Shown: piece by piece, positions 17,112 through 24,725 of the stretch
Layout: the number at the start of each line of letters is the position of its first letter
How positions within the stretch are numbered: position 1 is the stretch's first letter
Assembly: GCF_013387485.1 (NCBI RefSeq)
Contig: NZ_JABBXB010000002.1
Span: 62,001 to 126,000 of the forward strand
Length of the DNA: 64,000 nt
Origin: Stenotrophomonas sp. SAM-B
GTDB taxonomy: Bacteria; Pseudomonadota; Gammaproteobacteria; Xanthomonadales; Xanthomonadaceae
Reading direction: 5' to 3'
Made by a program: the position numbers and the translations under genes
Notes under the pieces: model-generated
Seen by the model: the letters and a program-made list of their open reading frames with translations, nothing else
What the model was told of the DNA's origin: nothing
Database searches by the model: none

Positions 17112-17869
17112 AATCCGATGAACTGGAACAACGCATTCGCCAAATCGATGGATTCGTTCGCGTGCTCACGCAGGAGTGCCACATCCTCGACGAACGCCGG
17201 CACATTCTGTCCCCACTCATTCAAGACCCCGAGATTCAGGCAGGGCTGAAAGCTAAGCTGGACAAGACGCCGGGTGCCAATGCCTGGAATCACCTGGTGC
17301 CGCTTCTTGGACAAGACCTGGTGCGCGATCAGTCACGGCTCTTTCTGGACAACGATTCGCGGTCCGGTAGCCTGACCAACCTCTGGCGCAAGCTCCAAGC
17401 AGATCCCGCGATCAAGGAACACTACCGGGAGCGCTACGAGCGCATGTTCGATCACTTCCACCACGAACCGATTGGTGACCTGCCGCCCGAAAACTCAGCC
17501 GTTTTCCAAGAGAGGTCCAGGCAGAGCGAGTGGGACGAGAATTACTCGCGCTTCGATAGTGGCTGGGAAAAGGTCTCCAATGAAATGGTGATCCTTGCGG
17601 CTGATCCCGTGGCAGCGAAAATCAAGACACTGCGGGACAAGCACCACGCCCACCTGGAAATGCGCAAGTTGGACGATGAGCCCCGTGCCTTTGACATCAA
17701 CACGCTTGGGTTGACCTTCAATGAGGCCTTGGCTTTTGGCGACCGTTGCCAAGCCACCGTGGCCGAGCTGGGGCTGCTCTTGACCGGAACCAGTTGGGAT
17801 CCACGGCAATACGCGTCGCTTCACGAAGCCCAAGGCAAGGCGATGTGGAAAACCTTGGCTGGGATTTGA
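17108..17869 (+). CDS. HEPN-fold protein, AbiU2-like
   Basis: 253 aa; ATGA overlap with the nuclease gene and AGGA 2 nt before the start. All-helical, with R176-DKHHA-H182 in LRDKHHAHLEM, the R-x4-6-H motif in the form found in HEPN AbiU2 domains, followed by DINTLGLTFNEALAFGD. HEPN proteins of this kind are RNases or helical adaptors in abortive infection. Coupling to a PD-(D/E)XK protein suggests a nuclease/HEPN effector pair. No antitoxin is evident. Confidence 0.65.
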   Translation: MKSDELEQRIRQIDGFVRVLTQECHILDERRHILSPLIQDPEIQAGLKAKLDKTPGANAWNHLVPLLGQDLVRDQSRLFLDNDSRSGSLTNLWRKLQADPAIKEHYRERYERMFDHFHHEPIGDLPPENSAVFQERSRQSEWDENYSRFDSGWEKVSNEMVILAADPVAAKIKTLRDKHHAHLEMRKLDDEPRAFDINTLGLTFNEALAFGDRCQATVAELGLLLTGTSWDPRQYASLHEAQGKAMWKTLAGI

Positions 17870-18104
17870 CTTGAAAGTAAAACAGGGAAAAGCCCAGAGG
17901 CGGCCGCAGGTGGCCAAGCTACCTGCCTTCTGAAAAGCACCCTTGGTGCGAGGGCATTGCCTCCGGCCGGTTTTGGAAATCCGCAGCTTTGCCACTTTGA
18001 ACGTGAAAGGACGCCCCCAGCCTTCTTGCCCTCAGGGGCACTTAAATTCAAAGCCCACCCAGTCGCTTGCTCCAAGGCCTTGCCAGTAAAACCGCGCGCC
18101 TGGA

Positions 18105-18512
18105 CCGGGCTTCGACGTGGAGATCACGGACACTCCACCACGCCAGCCGGACAACGAGGTGATCCCCGAGGCTGACCTCTACGTAGTGCCCACGTTGCTC
18201 GATGGGGCCAGCTTTCTCATCTTTCTGCGAACCGTGGATGTGCTGGAGAAGAGGGGAAAGCGTCACCTGCCCATCGCCAATAGGGCCAACGAGAAGCGTG
18301 CAGCCCATAGACGCCGCTTGGAGCACCCCAAGATGTCGGGCGCCATCCTTGTGCGGGATCGTGCCTTGTTTGAGGATTGCTACGAATAGGGAAAGACCGT
18401 GTTCGAGGCCAATGGCTGCTGGGCCCGTGTGGCCCAGGAGGAGATCCACGCCCTGGCTGTCCGAGTGCGCGACACCTTGGCTGCTGGTGCAGGTCGGAGG
18501 GCTGCGGCATGA
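18105..18512 (+). pseudogene. Broken parA-like gene: N-terminus missing and in-frame amber stop
   Basis: From GFDVEITDTPP (the Walker A'/B-region DTPP strand of ParA ATPases) the frame continues through LYVVPTLLDGASFL and KRGKRHLPIANRANEKRAAHRRR. A TAG at 18387-18389 interrupts it after DRALFEDCYE; in the same frame the protein-like sequence goes on (GKTVFEANGCWARV) to TGA at 18510. The P-loop N-terminal third is absent, and an in-frame TAA lies at 18087, so it cannot bind ATP in the usual way. The final stop overlaps the next ATG by 4 nt, showing the former operon. Confidence 0.7.
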
Positions 18513-19117
18513 TGGAGCTTCCCTTGGTTTCCCTCCCAGACCTACCCATGGCCACTGGCAAAGCTCCCGCCAAGAAGGCCGCCACGAAGAAGGCCGTCAA
18601 GCGCACCTTGGATGACGTCAAGGACGTGACCCATGCCAAGGCTCGCCGGAACAGCAAAGCGGCAACCCTTCCGATCGCCCGCATCCCGGAGCACCTGTTA
18701 CTGGGAGCGGGCGACTACCCGGAGCGCAAGCCCTACTTTGACTACGACGACAGCCAGAAGGCCGGCAAAGTGGGGGGCAAGCGGGTTCACATGGTCATGC
18801 CCCGATCGGTCACCCTCCACGACTACCGCCGTCGGGAAGATGGGCTGCGCCATCACAGGGCCATGGTGACGATCCCGCCAAAGCTTCGCGAGAACATCGC
18901 CAAACTTTTTGGTTTTGACGATTCGGAGGACGCCGGAACAGAGGTTGCGCTGACCACCGCCATGGTAGCGCTGGCTGACTACGCGGCCGCGTCGCTCTTC
19001 AAAGACAAGACGCTGCTGATTGTGAGCTCGCCAGAGGACGAGCACTCGGAGGACCGCAAGGCCGCCCGGGTGGCGGTGCGGAGCTTGGGGATGAGCAAGA
19101 ATGGGAAGATCTACTGA
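18509..19117 (+). CDS. Basic N-terminal protein once coupled to parA, unknown function
   Basis: 202 aa from the ATG at 18509, with GGAGG 8 nt upstream and ATGA overlap with the old parA frame; a second possible start is at 18548. After a short lead, the N-terminus is rich in Lys/Ala (GKAPAKKAATKKAVKR). Then HMVMPRSVTLHDYRRREDG and VTIPPKLRENIAKLFGF are seen, and a final part with SSPEDEHSEDRK. In position and basicity it could be a DNA-binding partner of ParA, but I do not recognise a ParB or RHH domain. Confidence 0.55.
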   Translation: MMELPLVSLPDLPMATGKAPAKKAATKKAVKRTLDDVKDVTHAKARRNSKAATLPIARIPEHLLLGAGDYPERKPYFDYDDSQKAGKVGGKRVHMVMPRSVTLHDYRRREDGLRHHRAMVTIPPKLRENIAKLFGFDDSEDAGTEVALTTAMVALADYAAASLFKDKTLLIVSSPEDEHSEDRKAARVAVRSLGMSKNGKIY

Positions 19118-19145
19118 TTGGGTGGAACGGTAAAGAGGACAGCGC

Positions 19146-20291
19146 ATGCTTCCCGATTCACGTTTGGAAGAACTTCGGAGCGCAGGTGAGAGCTCGACCT
19201 TGGACTACAAGGCGGAACGCTATCGCTTCGCAAAGGCGTCGGAAGATGACAAGTCCGAGCTATTAAAAGACATCCTAGCGCTGGCCAACAGTCAGCGATC
19301 GGGAGAGGCTTATATCCTCCTGGGTTTCAAGGAAAATGCTCCGTATCCCGCTGAAGTTGTTGGATTGCCTGCGGATGGTGCTGTTGATGATTCGCGGATT
19401 CAAGAGTTCATCAACGCCAAGCTCGAGAGCAAGCTGAACTTCCATTATGAAGAACAGATGTTTAGTGGCAAGCAAATTGGTGTTATCAGCATCCCAAAGC
19501 AGCACCGGCCCTTCTACGTCACCAAGTCTTATGGGCGAGTGGAGGCGAACACTGTCTACCTTCGCAGGGGAAGTTCGACTGGGGTAGCCACTCCCCGTGA
19601 GATCTACCGAATGGGGGTTGCAGATCAAGCGAAGGGAGATGCGCTGTTTGATCTGATGGTGCTTGATGAGCAGAACAATTCCCTGGGCGATCTCTTCAAA
19701 AGGACGTTCCTAACTTTCGACGATCTTCCAGATTACCGGCGTGAGCGGGTGTCAGCGATGTTTGCTGCCCCCAACTACATAAAAGAGAACAGCGGCTATT
19801 GGCGGGAAGGTGCGGAGTATTACCAAGCGAAGAGCTCTCTCATACGAATTCGCGTAGCAGTGACAAATCGCTCTAACTTCGCCTTGACCGGCGTCAAGCT
19901 TGAAATCACTTGGAGTGCCGATAACGGCCAGTCGTTCAAGATGCTGACTGCGGACAGTCTGCCTGATTTACCGGCTGAGGAATGGAACTTCAGGCCATCC
20001 TTTACGGGCGACGGCGGCACTGAGGTGGATGAGGAAGGAGCTGAGCCGGTCTACATTTCCCTACTGGGAACCGTTCGCCCCGGAGAGACGCGACGGGTGG
20101 GGGATGACTTGGCCTTTCTCCCATTCGAGCCAGGTGTCTACACAATGAAGGTCCGGGTGCTGGCGAACGAGATCTCCCAGCCCGGCGCTATTGAGTGGGT
20201 TCTGACCGTCGATGGTGAGTGCAAGCATTTGAGCTGTGATGACTTGGGAGCCCTGCTAGACACGGACGAAGATGAGGAATTTGATCACTGA
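19146..20291 (+). CDS. Schlafen AlbA_2-domain protein
   Basis: 381 aa with AGAGGA upstream of the ATG. Residues 1-160 match the AlbA_2 (divergent AAA-4) core: GESSTLDYKAERY, KSELLKDILALANS, GEAYILLGF and TVYLRRGSSTGVATPREI. Schlafen-type domains bind nucleic acid and several act as tRNA or RNA nucleases in antiviral defence. The C-terminal 200 residues form a beta-rich domain (IRVAVTNRSNFALTGVKLEI) that may be an Ig-like sensor. It overlaps the convergent HNH gene by 7 nt at the stops. Confidence 0.8.
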   Translation: MLPDSRLEELRSAGESSTLDYKAERYRFAKASEDDKSELLKDILALANSQRSGEAYILLGFKENAPYPAEVVGLPADGAVDDSRIQEFINAKLESKLNFHYEEQMFSGKQIGVISIPKQHRPFYVTKSYGRVEANTVYLRRGSSTGVATPREIYRMGVADQAKGDALFDLMVLDEQNNSLGDLFKRTFLTFDDLPDYRRERVSAMFAAPNYIKENSGYWREGAEYYQAKSSLIRIRVAVTNRSNFALTGVKLEITWSADNGQSFKMLTADSLPDLPAEEWNFRPSFTGDGGTEVDEEGAEPVYISLLGTVRPGETRRVGDDLAFLPFEPGVYTMKVRVLANEISQPGAIEWVLTVDGECKHLSCDDLGALLDTDEDEEFDH

Positions 20292-21337
20292 GTTGGGCAG
20301 CTTTTAGCTGCAGCAGTCGTATTGAATAATTCCGACATGGCGTCGTCGGACATCCGTCGCCGCAGGGCCTCCTTGGACATCTTGGCTTGGGCATCCAGCG
20401 TGAGCTCCTTTCCGTCCAACGAACGGTAGAACGGATCGTCCACCCCCGCGCTGACGTAAACGACCAGGTCCGGCCCGATGGTCAACAGGCCTGCATCGAA
20501 CAGTGCGTGGATGTCCTTTCGTAGCAATAGACCGTTGTTCAGGGCGTTGGTGGAAGTCCCGTTGTAGGGGACGATGTGAGCGGCGTCGATGACGCTTGCC
20601 AGGGCGGTCCCGGTGACCATGCACACCGATCCATAGTGAGCGACTAGGCGTTTGCGAAACTCGGCTTGGCCTTCTCGGATCACCCGGAGGACCTGCTCCA
20701 TTCGCTTTCCCTCTGCTGCGACAGCATCAGGAGCTGGGGGCAGTGGCTTTTCCACCCTTAATCGCCCGCTCTCCTCAACGGCGCCCTGGAGGGCTTGGAT
20801 CACGTCGTGACTGAAGAGCTCGGATGCCGGGCGCAACTGAAGGTCAATCCCGGACCGGTGCCGGATGTGCGCCAACAGAAGTGCAGCGTCCTCCACATAC
20901 TTGAGCTTCTTTTCGCGCATGCTCCAAAGTTGGTTCAGCTCGCCCAAGCTCAAGACCTTCAGCGCCAACCTGAGATCACGGCTGGTCATCCGCAGATGGC
21001 TAGTTCCCTTCTCCAGGTGTTGGCGAAGCAGATATTCCTCCAGCTCCGGTGGGTTTGCATCTTCGTCAGCGCGAATGGTGAACAGACTGCTGAAAGGCTT
21101 GTTGATTTGCTCCTTCCACTTCTTCTTCCGCCGTTGAAGCTTCGACGAGCGCCGATTTGCTTCACCTTCTTTGCCCTTTTCGTCCATGTCGGTCAACTGA
21201 TTGTCTGAGCTTGGCTCAATGGTAAGGGATCGTTGGTGTCCGGGCGCCCTTTCGACAGGCGCTGGCGGGTTTTCAACCACGCCGACCCTAGATCGTCCAC
21301 GTCGGCCTGAAGGGCGGCCTGCTCCCCGGGCGGTCAT
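20285..21337 (-). CDS. HNH endonuclease (HNH_2 type), second copy with different N-terminus
   Basis: Up to 350 aa; GAGGGC precedes the ATG at 21337, but the start at residue 51 (21187) is also possible since the first 50 residues are proline/arginine-rich and low-complexity. The C-terminal domain YGSVCMVTG, DAAHIVPYNG and NALNNGLLLRKDIHALFD carries the HNH residues. The N-terminal 200 residues are helical and charged (LQRRKKKWKEQINKPF). The order of conserved blocks is the same as in the HNH gene at 11392-12621, while the N-termini differ. Confidence 0.78.
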   Translation of the reverse strand: MTARGAGRPSGRRGRSRVGVVENPPAPVERAPGHQRSLTIEPSSDNQLTDMDEKGKEGEANRRSSKLQRRKKKWKEQINKPFSSLFTIRADEDANPPELEEYLLRQHLEKGTSHLRMTSRDLRLALKVLSLGELNQLWSMREKKLKYVEDAALLLAHIRHRSGIDLQLRPASELFSHDVIQALQGAVEESGRLRVEKPLPPAPDAVAAEGKRMEQVLRVIREGQAEFRKRLVAHYGSVCMVTGTALASVIDAAHIVPYNGTSTNALNNGLLLRKDIHALFDAGLLTIGPDLVVYVSAGVDDPFYRSLDGKELTLDAQAKMSKEALRRRMSDDAMSELFNTTAAAKSCPTQ

Positions 21338-21919
21338 GCCCTCAGCGTCCCACTAGCCACGCTTGCGTCCCGGTTGGCCAAACGCCGCCTTGCTTCCAAC
21401 CATCGGGCTTTCGTTCCCCCTCCCGGGTGGCTTGGCGCTGGATCCGCATGCGAACCGCGCGCCCAACCATCGCTAGGCTAAAGTCTGCTTCTCACCTAGC
21501 GGATACTCAGGTCGACGATTAATCATTGCACTAAACCGATCTTTTTAACCAGTCTTGGACAACGAGAACTGCCGCCTCCCCAGCGGACGCATCTGCCAAA
21601 GCCGGCAGTTGGTTCCGCACGGCGAGGTCTTATTGACCTGCTGTCTTGCTCGGCCCATTGGTGGCGGAACCTCGGATATCGGGCTCGGCCTTGGCAAGGC
21701 GAGCGCGCCCTGGCCTGCTCGCCCTTATGTCTGCCACGCCCCGATGCTAGGGGCGTCTGCATCTGCGTCCGCTTCCCTATGCCCAGATTGGGTAAGGAGA
21801 AGACCGATTGGAGGTAGGAAAAAGCCTACCGCTACGCGCGGATAGTTCCGACTGGACAATAGCCGGGCGTGGCGAGAACGTGAGGCGCCTCACATTTCGA
21901 GGCGTGGAGGGGATTGGCA
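21338..21919. other. Non-coding stretch between HNH gene and DUF3606 gene
   Basis: 582 bp with no reading frame I can support. It holds the promoter of the leftward HNH gene, a small hairpin (GGTAGG / CCTACC, 21813-21830) and a 14-bp palindrome at 21880-21893. Confidence 0.5.
21880..21893. promoter_or_regulatory. 14-bp perfect palindrome upstream of DUF3606 gene
   Basis: GTGAGGCGCCTCAC is a perfect palindrome ending 26 bp before the ATG of the small DUF3606 gene. Position fits an operator. No binding protein is known. Confidence 0.4.
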
Positions 21920-22096
21920 ATGGCAGACGACCTGAGCAAGCGCGGTCCGCCTGATGGTATTCGCATCAATGTGAATGAGGCCTGGGAGCTGCGGGATTGG
22001 TCCAAGCACTTCAACGTCACACCGGCAAAGCTGAAAGAGGCTGTGGCGGCAGTGGGCGTGATGACCAAAGATGTAAAGCGCCACCTGGGCAAGTGA
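21920..22096 (+). CDS. DUF3606 small protein
   Basis: 58 aa from the ATG at 21920, with GGAGGGG 7 nt upstream. DLSKRGPPDGIRINVNEAWELRDWSKHFNV and LKEAVAAVGV match the DUF3606 pattern (short helical proteins with a helix-turn-helix-like core). These are small proteins common in proteobacteria, of unknown role. A good terminator follows the stop. Confidence 0.85.
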   Translation: MADDLSKRGPPDGIRINVNEAWELRDWSKHFNVTPAKLKEAVAAVGVMTKDVKRHLGK

Positions 22097-22103
22097 GGGC
22101 GGG

Positions 22104-22131
22104 GAGGGCGGGACCTTTCCGCCCTCTTCTT
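22104..22131 (+). terminator. Rho-independent terminator after DUF3606 gene
   Basis: GAGGGCGG and CCGCCCTC pair across GACCTTT and are followed by TTCTT. It starts 7 nt after the stop. Confidence 0.75.
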
Positions 22132-22138
22132 GATCCGC

Positions 22139-22522
22139 TCAGTTGGCGTTGATTGCCTGGTTCAGAAGCTCATACCAGCGATTCATCTCCGCTTCGTTGC
22201 CGAACTTGATCGTCCAGACAGGCTGGTCGACGTCGCGCACGCTCACCGTCAGCGTGCCTTCGCGTCTAGCGTTGTGCCAATGCTTTTCCCAGGCGCGCAC
22301 GTCAGCAAGAGCGTAGATCTTGGTCTGGTTGCGGGCGCGAAACTTGATCCTGGATCGCTCAGGAGACAGCGCGACGGCGCTCGAGCGCGAAAAGGAGCTT
22401 CGTGCGTAGTCTTGCTCAAAGTTGCTGCGCTCGCTGCGCAGTTTGAAACTGCGGCCCAAGCCAACAAGCACAAGCGCGGCGGCGCCGAGGACGAGGAAAA
22501 CAAGGAACATGCTGACGATCAT
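22139..22522 (-). CDS. Small single-span membrane protein, DUF4755-like
   Basis: 127 aa from the ATG at 22522, with AGGAG 5 nt upstream. One N-terminal membrane helix (MIVSMFLVFLVLGAAALVLVG) and a cytoplasmic part with a compact beta-rich domain (RIKFRARNQTKIYALADVRAW, QPVWTIKFGNEAEMNRWYEL) reminiscent of DUF4755, from memory. It sits beside the lipoprotein gene on the same strand. Confidence 0.55.
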   Translation of the reverse strand: MIVSMFLVFLVLGAAALVLVGLGRSFKLRSERSNFEQDYARSSFSRSSAVALSPERSRIKFRARNQTKIYALADVRAWEKHWHNARREGTLTVSVRDVDQPVWTIKFGNEAEMNRWYELLNQAINAN

Positions 22523-22587
22523 GGGAACTCCTGATTGGCTCTGGGGTGATAGGCGCGGGGCTGCCGTGCGAAGCGCGTCGCGCTCAA

Positions 22588-22896
22588 TTAAAGGGTGCGA
22601 CTGACCACGCCGATCACCTTCCACGCGCCGCCGACCTCAGCGAAGGTGAAGACACCGTTGAAGTCTTCGTCAAAGCGCCCATTAATGGCCGGCACGCGCG
22701 CTTGAACCGGGCAGTTGTAGCCGCCGTCGCCTTTTTCGCACTTGCCAACTGTGAATTTCGTTAGGCGCGCGTCGTCAGAGCCATTTGCTTTCACAAAGAC
22801 AAGCATCGCGTCCTCTGCTTTGTTTGCAGACGGTCCCGCAGAGCACGCAGTCAGCAGCAAGGCGGCGGCAAGCGAAGCCAGGAGGGTCTTGGGCAT
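22588..22896 (-). CDS. Small lipoprotein of unknown function
   Basis: 102 aa; the start at 22896 has AAGGA 7 nt upstream. The signal ends in a lipobox (LLLTAC), so the protein is likely lipid-anchored at the periplasmic face. The mature part contains a cysteine pair (GKCEKGDGGYNC) and a C-terminal strand typical of DUF4864/NTF2-like lipoproteins (FTFAEVGGAWKVIGV). Same strand and 66 nt upstream of the small membrane protein, so co-transcription is possible. Confidence 0.65.
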   Translation of the reverse strand: MPKTLLASLAAALLLTACSAGPSANKAEDAMLVFVKANGSDDARLTKFTVGKCEKGDGGYNCPVQARVPAINGRFDEDFNGVFTFAEVGGAWKVIGVVSRTL

Positions 22897-23046
22897 GGTC
22901 ATTCCTTTGAGGTCACAAAGTGGATGGATGAGGATAGGCAGGTCCCGGGACCCGGCCTGAGACTGCAAGGTCCGGTATGGACGAGCACGCTTGAGCGAGC
23001 GTCAGGCGATGGAGGAGGGCCGATCCGGAGCAGGCTTGCCAAAAAG

Positions 23047-23096
23047 GTTACGTCAAACGTATGATGCGTTCAACGTAACTTTGCGTTGGGCGTAAC
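23047..23096. promoter_or_regulatory. GTTACG half-site cluster, likely operator of the XRE gene
   Basis: GTTACGT (23047-23053) and ACGTAAC (23073-23079) form a perfect 7-bp inverted repeat, and a third half-site GCGTAAC lies at 23090-23096. A TATGAT sequence at about 23060 could be the -10 box inside it. All sit just before the XRE-type gene, which fits autoregulation. Confidence 0.55.
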
Positions 23097-23115
23097 TGAC
23101 GTTCATCATTCGCAG

Positions 23116-23472
23116 ATGAACGCGCTCGCCCTCTCGATCCAGACCCTTATCGCCACCCGCATGAAGGAGGTCCGCAAAGCGTCTGGCGTCTCTCAGCGGG
23201 CCCTGGGGAAGAGCGTGGGGTTAGATGACAAGCGGGCAGGGCCCTACATCAGCCGCTATGAGAGCGGCGTCCATGCGACCGACTGGGAAACGACCTTGAA
23301 AATCGCCCAGTCCTTGGGCGTGTCCGTGGCGTATTTGGTTGCCGAGACGCCGGAACTCGCCGAGCTGATCAAAGCTGTCCAAGACTACGAACCCGAAGCG
23401 CTTCGGGCACTCGCGGAGGAGATCCGGGTTCGCCACGCTCAGAATGAGCCCACTGCGCTGGATCAGCCGTAG
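23116..23472 (+). CDS. XRE-family helix-turn-helix regulator
   Basis: 118 aa from the ATG at 23116. KEVRKASGVSQRALGKSVG and PYISRYESGVHATDWETTLKIAQSLGV form the five-helix XRE DNA-binding domain, followed by a short acidic C-terminal helix (LIKAVQDYEPEALRALAEEI). No good ribosome site is visible, so the message may be short-leadered. It probably represses its own promoter through the GTTACG repeats. Typical of a phage or island regulator. Confidence 0.85.
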   Translation: MNALALSIQTLIATRMKEVRKASGVSQRALGKSVGLDDKRAGPYISRYESGVHATDWETTLKIAQSLGVSVAYLVAETPELAELIKAVQDYEPEALRALAEEIRVRHAQNEPTALDQP

Positions 23473-23564
23473 CGGTTTGCCTGCGTAGAACCCAACTCCG
23501 CAGCGGAAGCTGGCCGAGCGGGCAGGCTGCTTTTAAGATAGGGCAACCTATCTGCGAGCTGCCA

Positions 23565-24725
23565 ATGACTTCGGACCAGGAAGACGCGCGTCAGCCAGGC
23601 CAAATGCCCGGCGCACGACTCACGCGTGTGATTGACCGAAGTCCGGCAACACGGCTTATTAAGGAGTTGCATCGCAGTCCGGCCATCGATGCCTTCCAGG
23701 CGTCCCAGCAGCATTCCATCTTCGCAACCATGCAGGCCATGGAGCCACCCGCGAGCCGGATTGCGAGAGAGCTGGCCAACAGCGACGTGCTGCGCATTTC
23801 CTCAGCCCTACAGCAGCAATGGGCCGAGCGCACGCGAGAGATCAGCCAGTTCGCGGAATTGGCCAAGCGGTCATCCATGGCACTGCGCCAGTCCCTCATG
23901 CCTTGGCAGCCGGTTGTCAGCGAACTCGCGATGGCTGCAAGCCGAACGGCAAATGGCATTCTTGCTTGGCGGGATCGGTATGCGCCCCAGCGCGACGCTG
24001 CCGTCGAGGCGATGCGCCGACTCGAGTCAAGCATTGGTCCTGTCAGGCGCTTGGCTGAGCAGTTCGGCGAGCAGTTGCACGTAGCAGCGCAGCTGAGCCA
24101 ATCGCCGGCGTTTCAATCCTGGCTATCCGAGATGTCCAGCGTCGAGATGCAAGAGCGCATGGAGCAGCTTTTGCAGGAGGCGTCGGAGGATACTTCCTCC
24201 TCATCACCAGACATGGCAACGCCCCCTGCTGCGATGCAGGCGACGGCAACATCTCTGGTTTCATGGTTGGTTGGATGTTTGGCTGCGTTGCGCTCATCCG
24301 GTCTGCCGCATGCGGATCGAATGGTCCTCTACGGATATGCGCTGACAATCGCTTGCTTCCTTTACACCGAAATAGGAAGCAACCAAGACCACGCTGAGCA
24401 CATGGCCAAGATCGACGCGCAAGGTCAGGCATTTGACGCCAGGCTTGATGAGCAAAATCGAAACGGTCGTCAAATGGTTGCGCTCAACCAAGCCCTGCTG
24501 GATTTAGAGATCGCCGATCACACCTGCCAGGTCGTCGTCCGTTCCGCTCCATTGCGCGCCGAGCTCCAAGGGCCAACGACGCAGACCCTCCAATACGGCG
24601 AAGAGGTCCAGGTGCTCCGAGCCGCTGGCAAGTGGCGGTTCATCCAGACTGTCGACGATGACGGGATGATGATTTTTGGCTGGGTCATGAAGAAACACTT
24701 GGAGCGACTGAAAGAGCAGGACTAG
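23565..24725 (+). CDS. Membrane-spanning protein with C-terminal SH3-like domain
   Basis: 386 aa. Helical N-terminal half (ARLTRVIDRSPATRLIKELH onward), one or two membrane helices around residues 225-265 (ATSLVSWLVGCLAALRSS, RMVLYGYALTIACFLYTEI), then a coiled segment and a bacterial SH3 domain at the C-terminus (CQVVVRSAPLRAEL, GEEVQVLRAAGKWRFIQ, FGWVMKKHLERL). SH3b domains bind peptides or cell-wall components. It overlaps the OLD-family stop by 4 nt on the opposite strand. Family not recognised; possibly a membrane sensor or partner in defence. Confidence 0.65.
   Translation: MTSDQEDARQPGQMPGARLTRVIDRSPATRLIKELHRSPAIDAFQASQQHSIFATMQAMEPPASRIARELANSDVLRISSALQQQWAERTREISQFAELAKRSSMALRQSLMPWQPVVSELAMAASRTANGILAWRDRYAPQRDAAVEAMRRLESSIGPVRRLAEQFGEQLHVAAQLSQSPAFQSWLSEMSSVEMQERMEQLLQEASEDTSSSSPDMATPPAAMQATATSLVSWLVGCLAALRSSGLPHADRMVLYGYALTIACFLYTEIGSNQDHAEHMAKIDAQGQAFDARLDEQNRNGRQMVALNQALLDLEIADHTCQVVVRSAPLRAELQGPTTQTLQYGEEVQVLRAAGKWRFIQTVDDDGMMIFGWVMKKHLERLKEQD

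Noticed and set aside
16188..17869. Classical HEPN-MNT toxin-antitoxin pair
   Set aside because: The partner of the HEPN-like gene is a PD-(D/E)XK protein, not a minimal nucleotidyltransferase; no GSxxRG motif is present.
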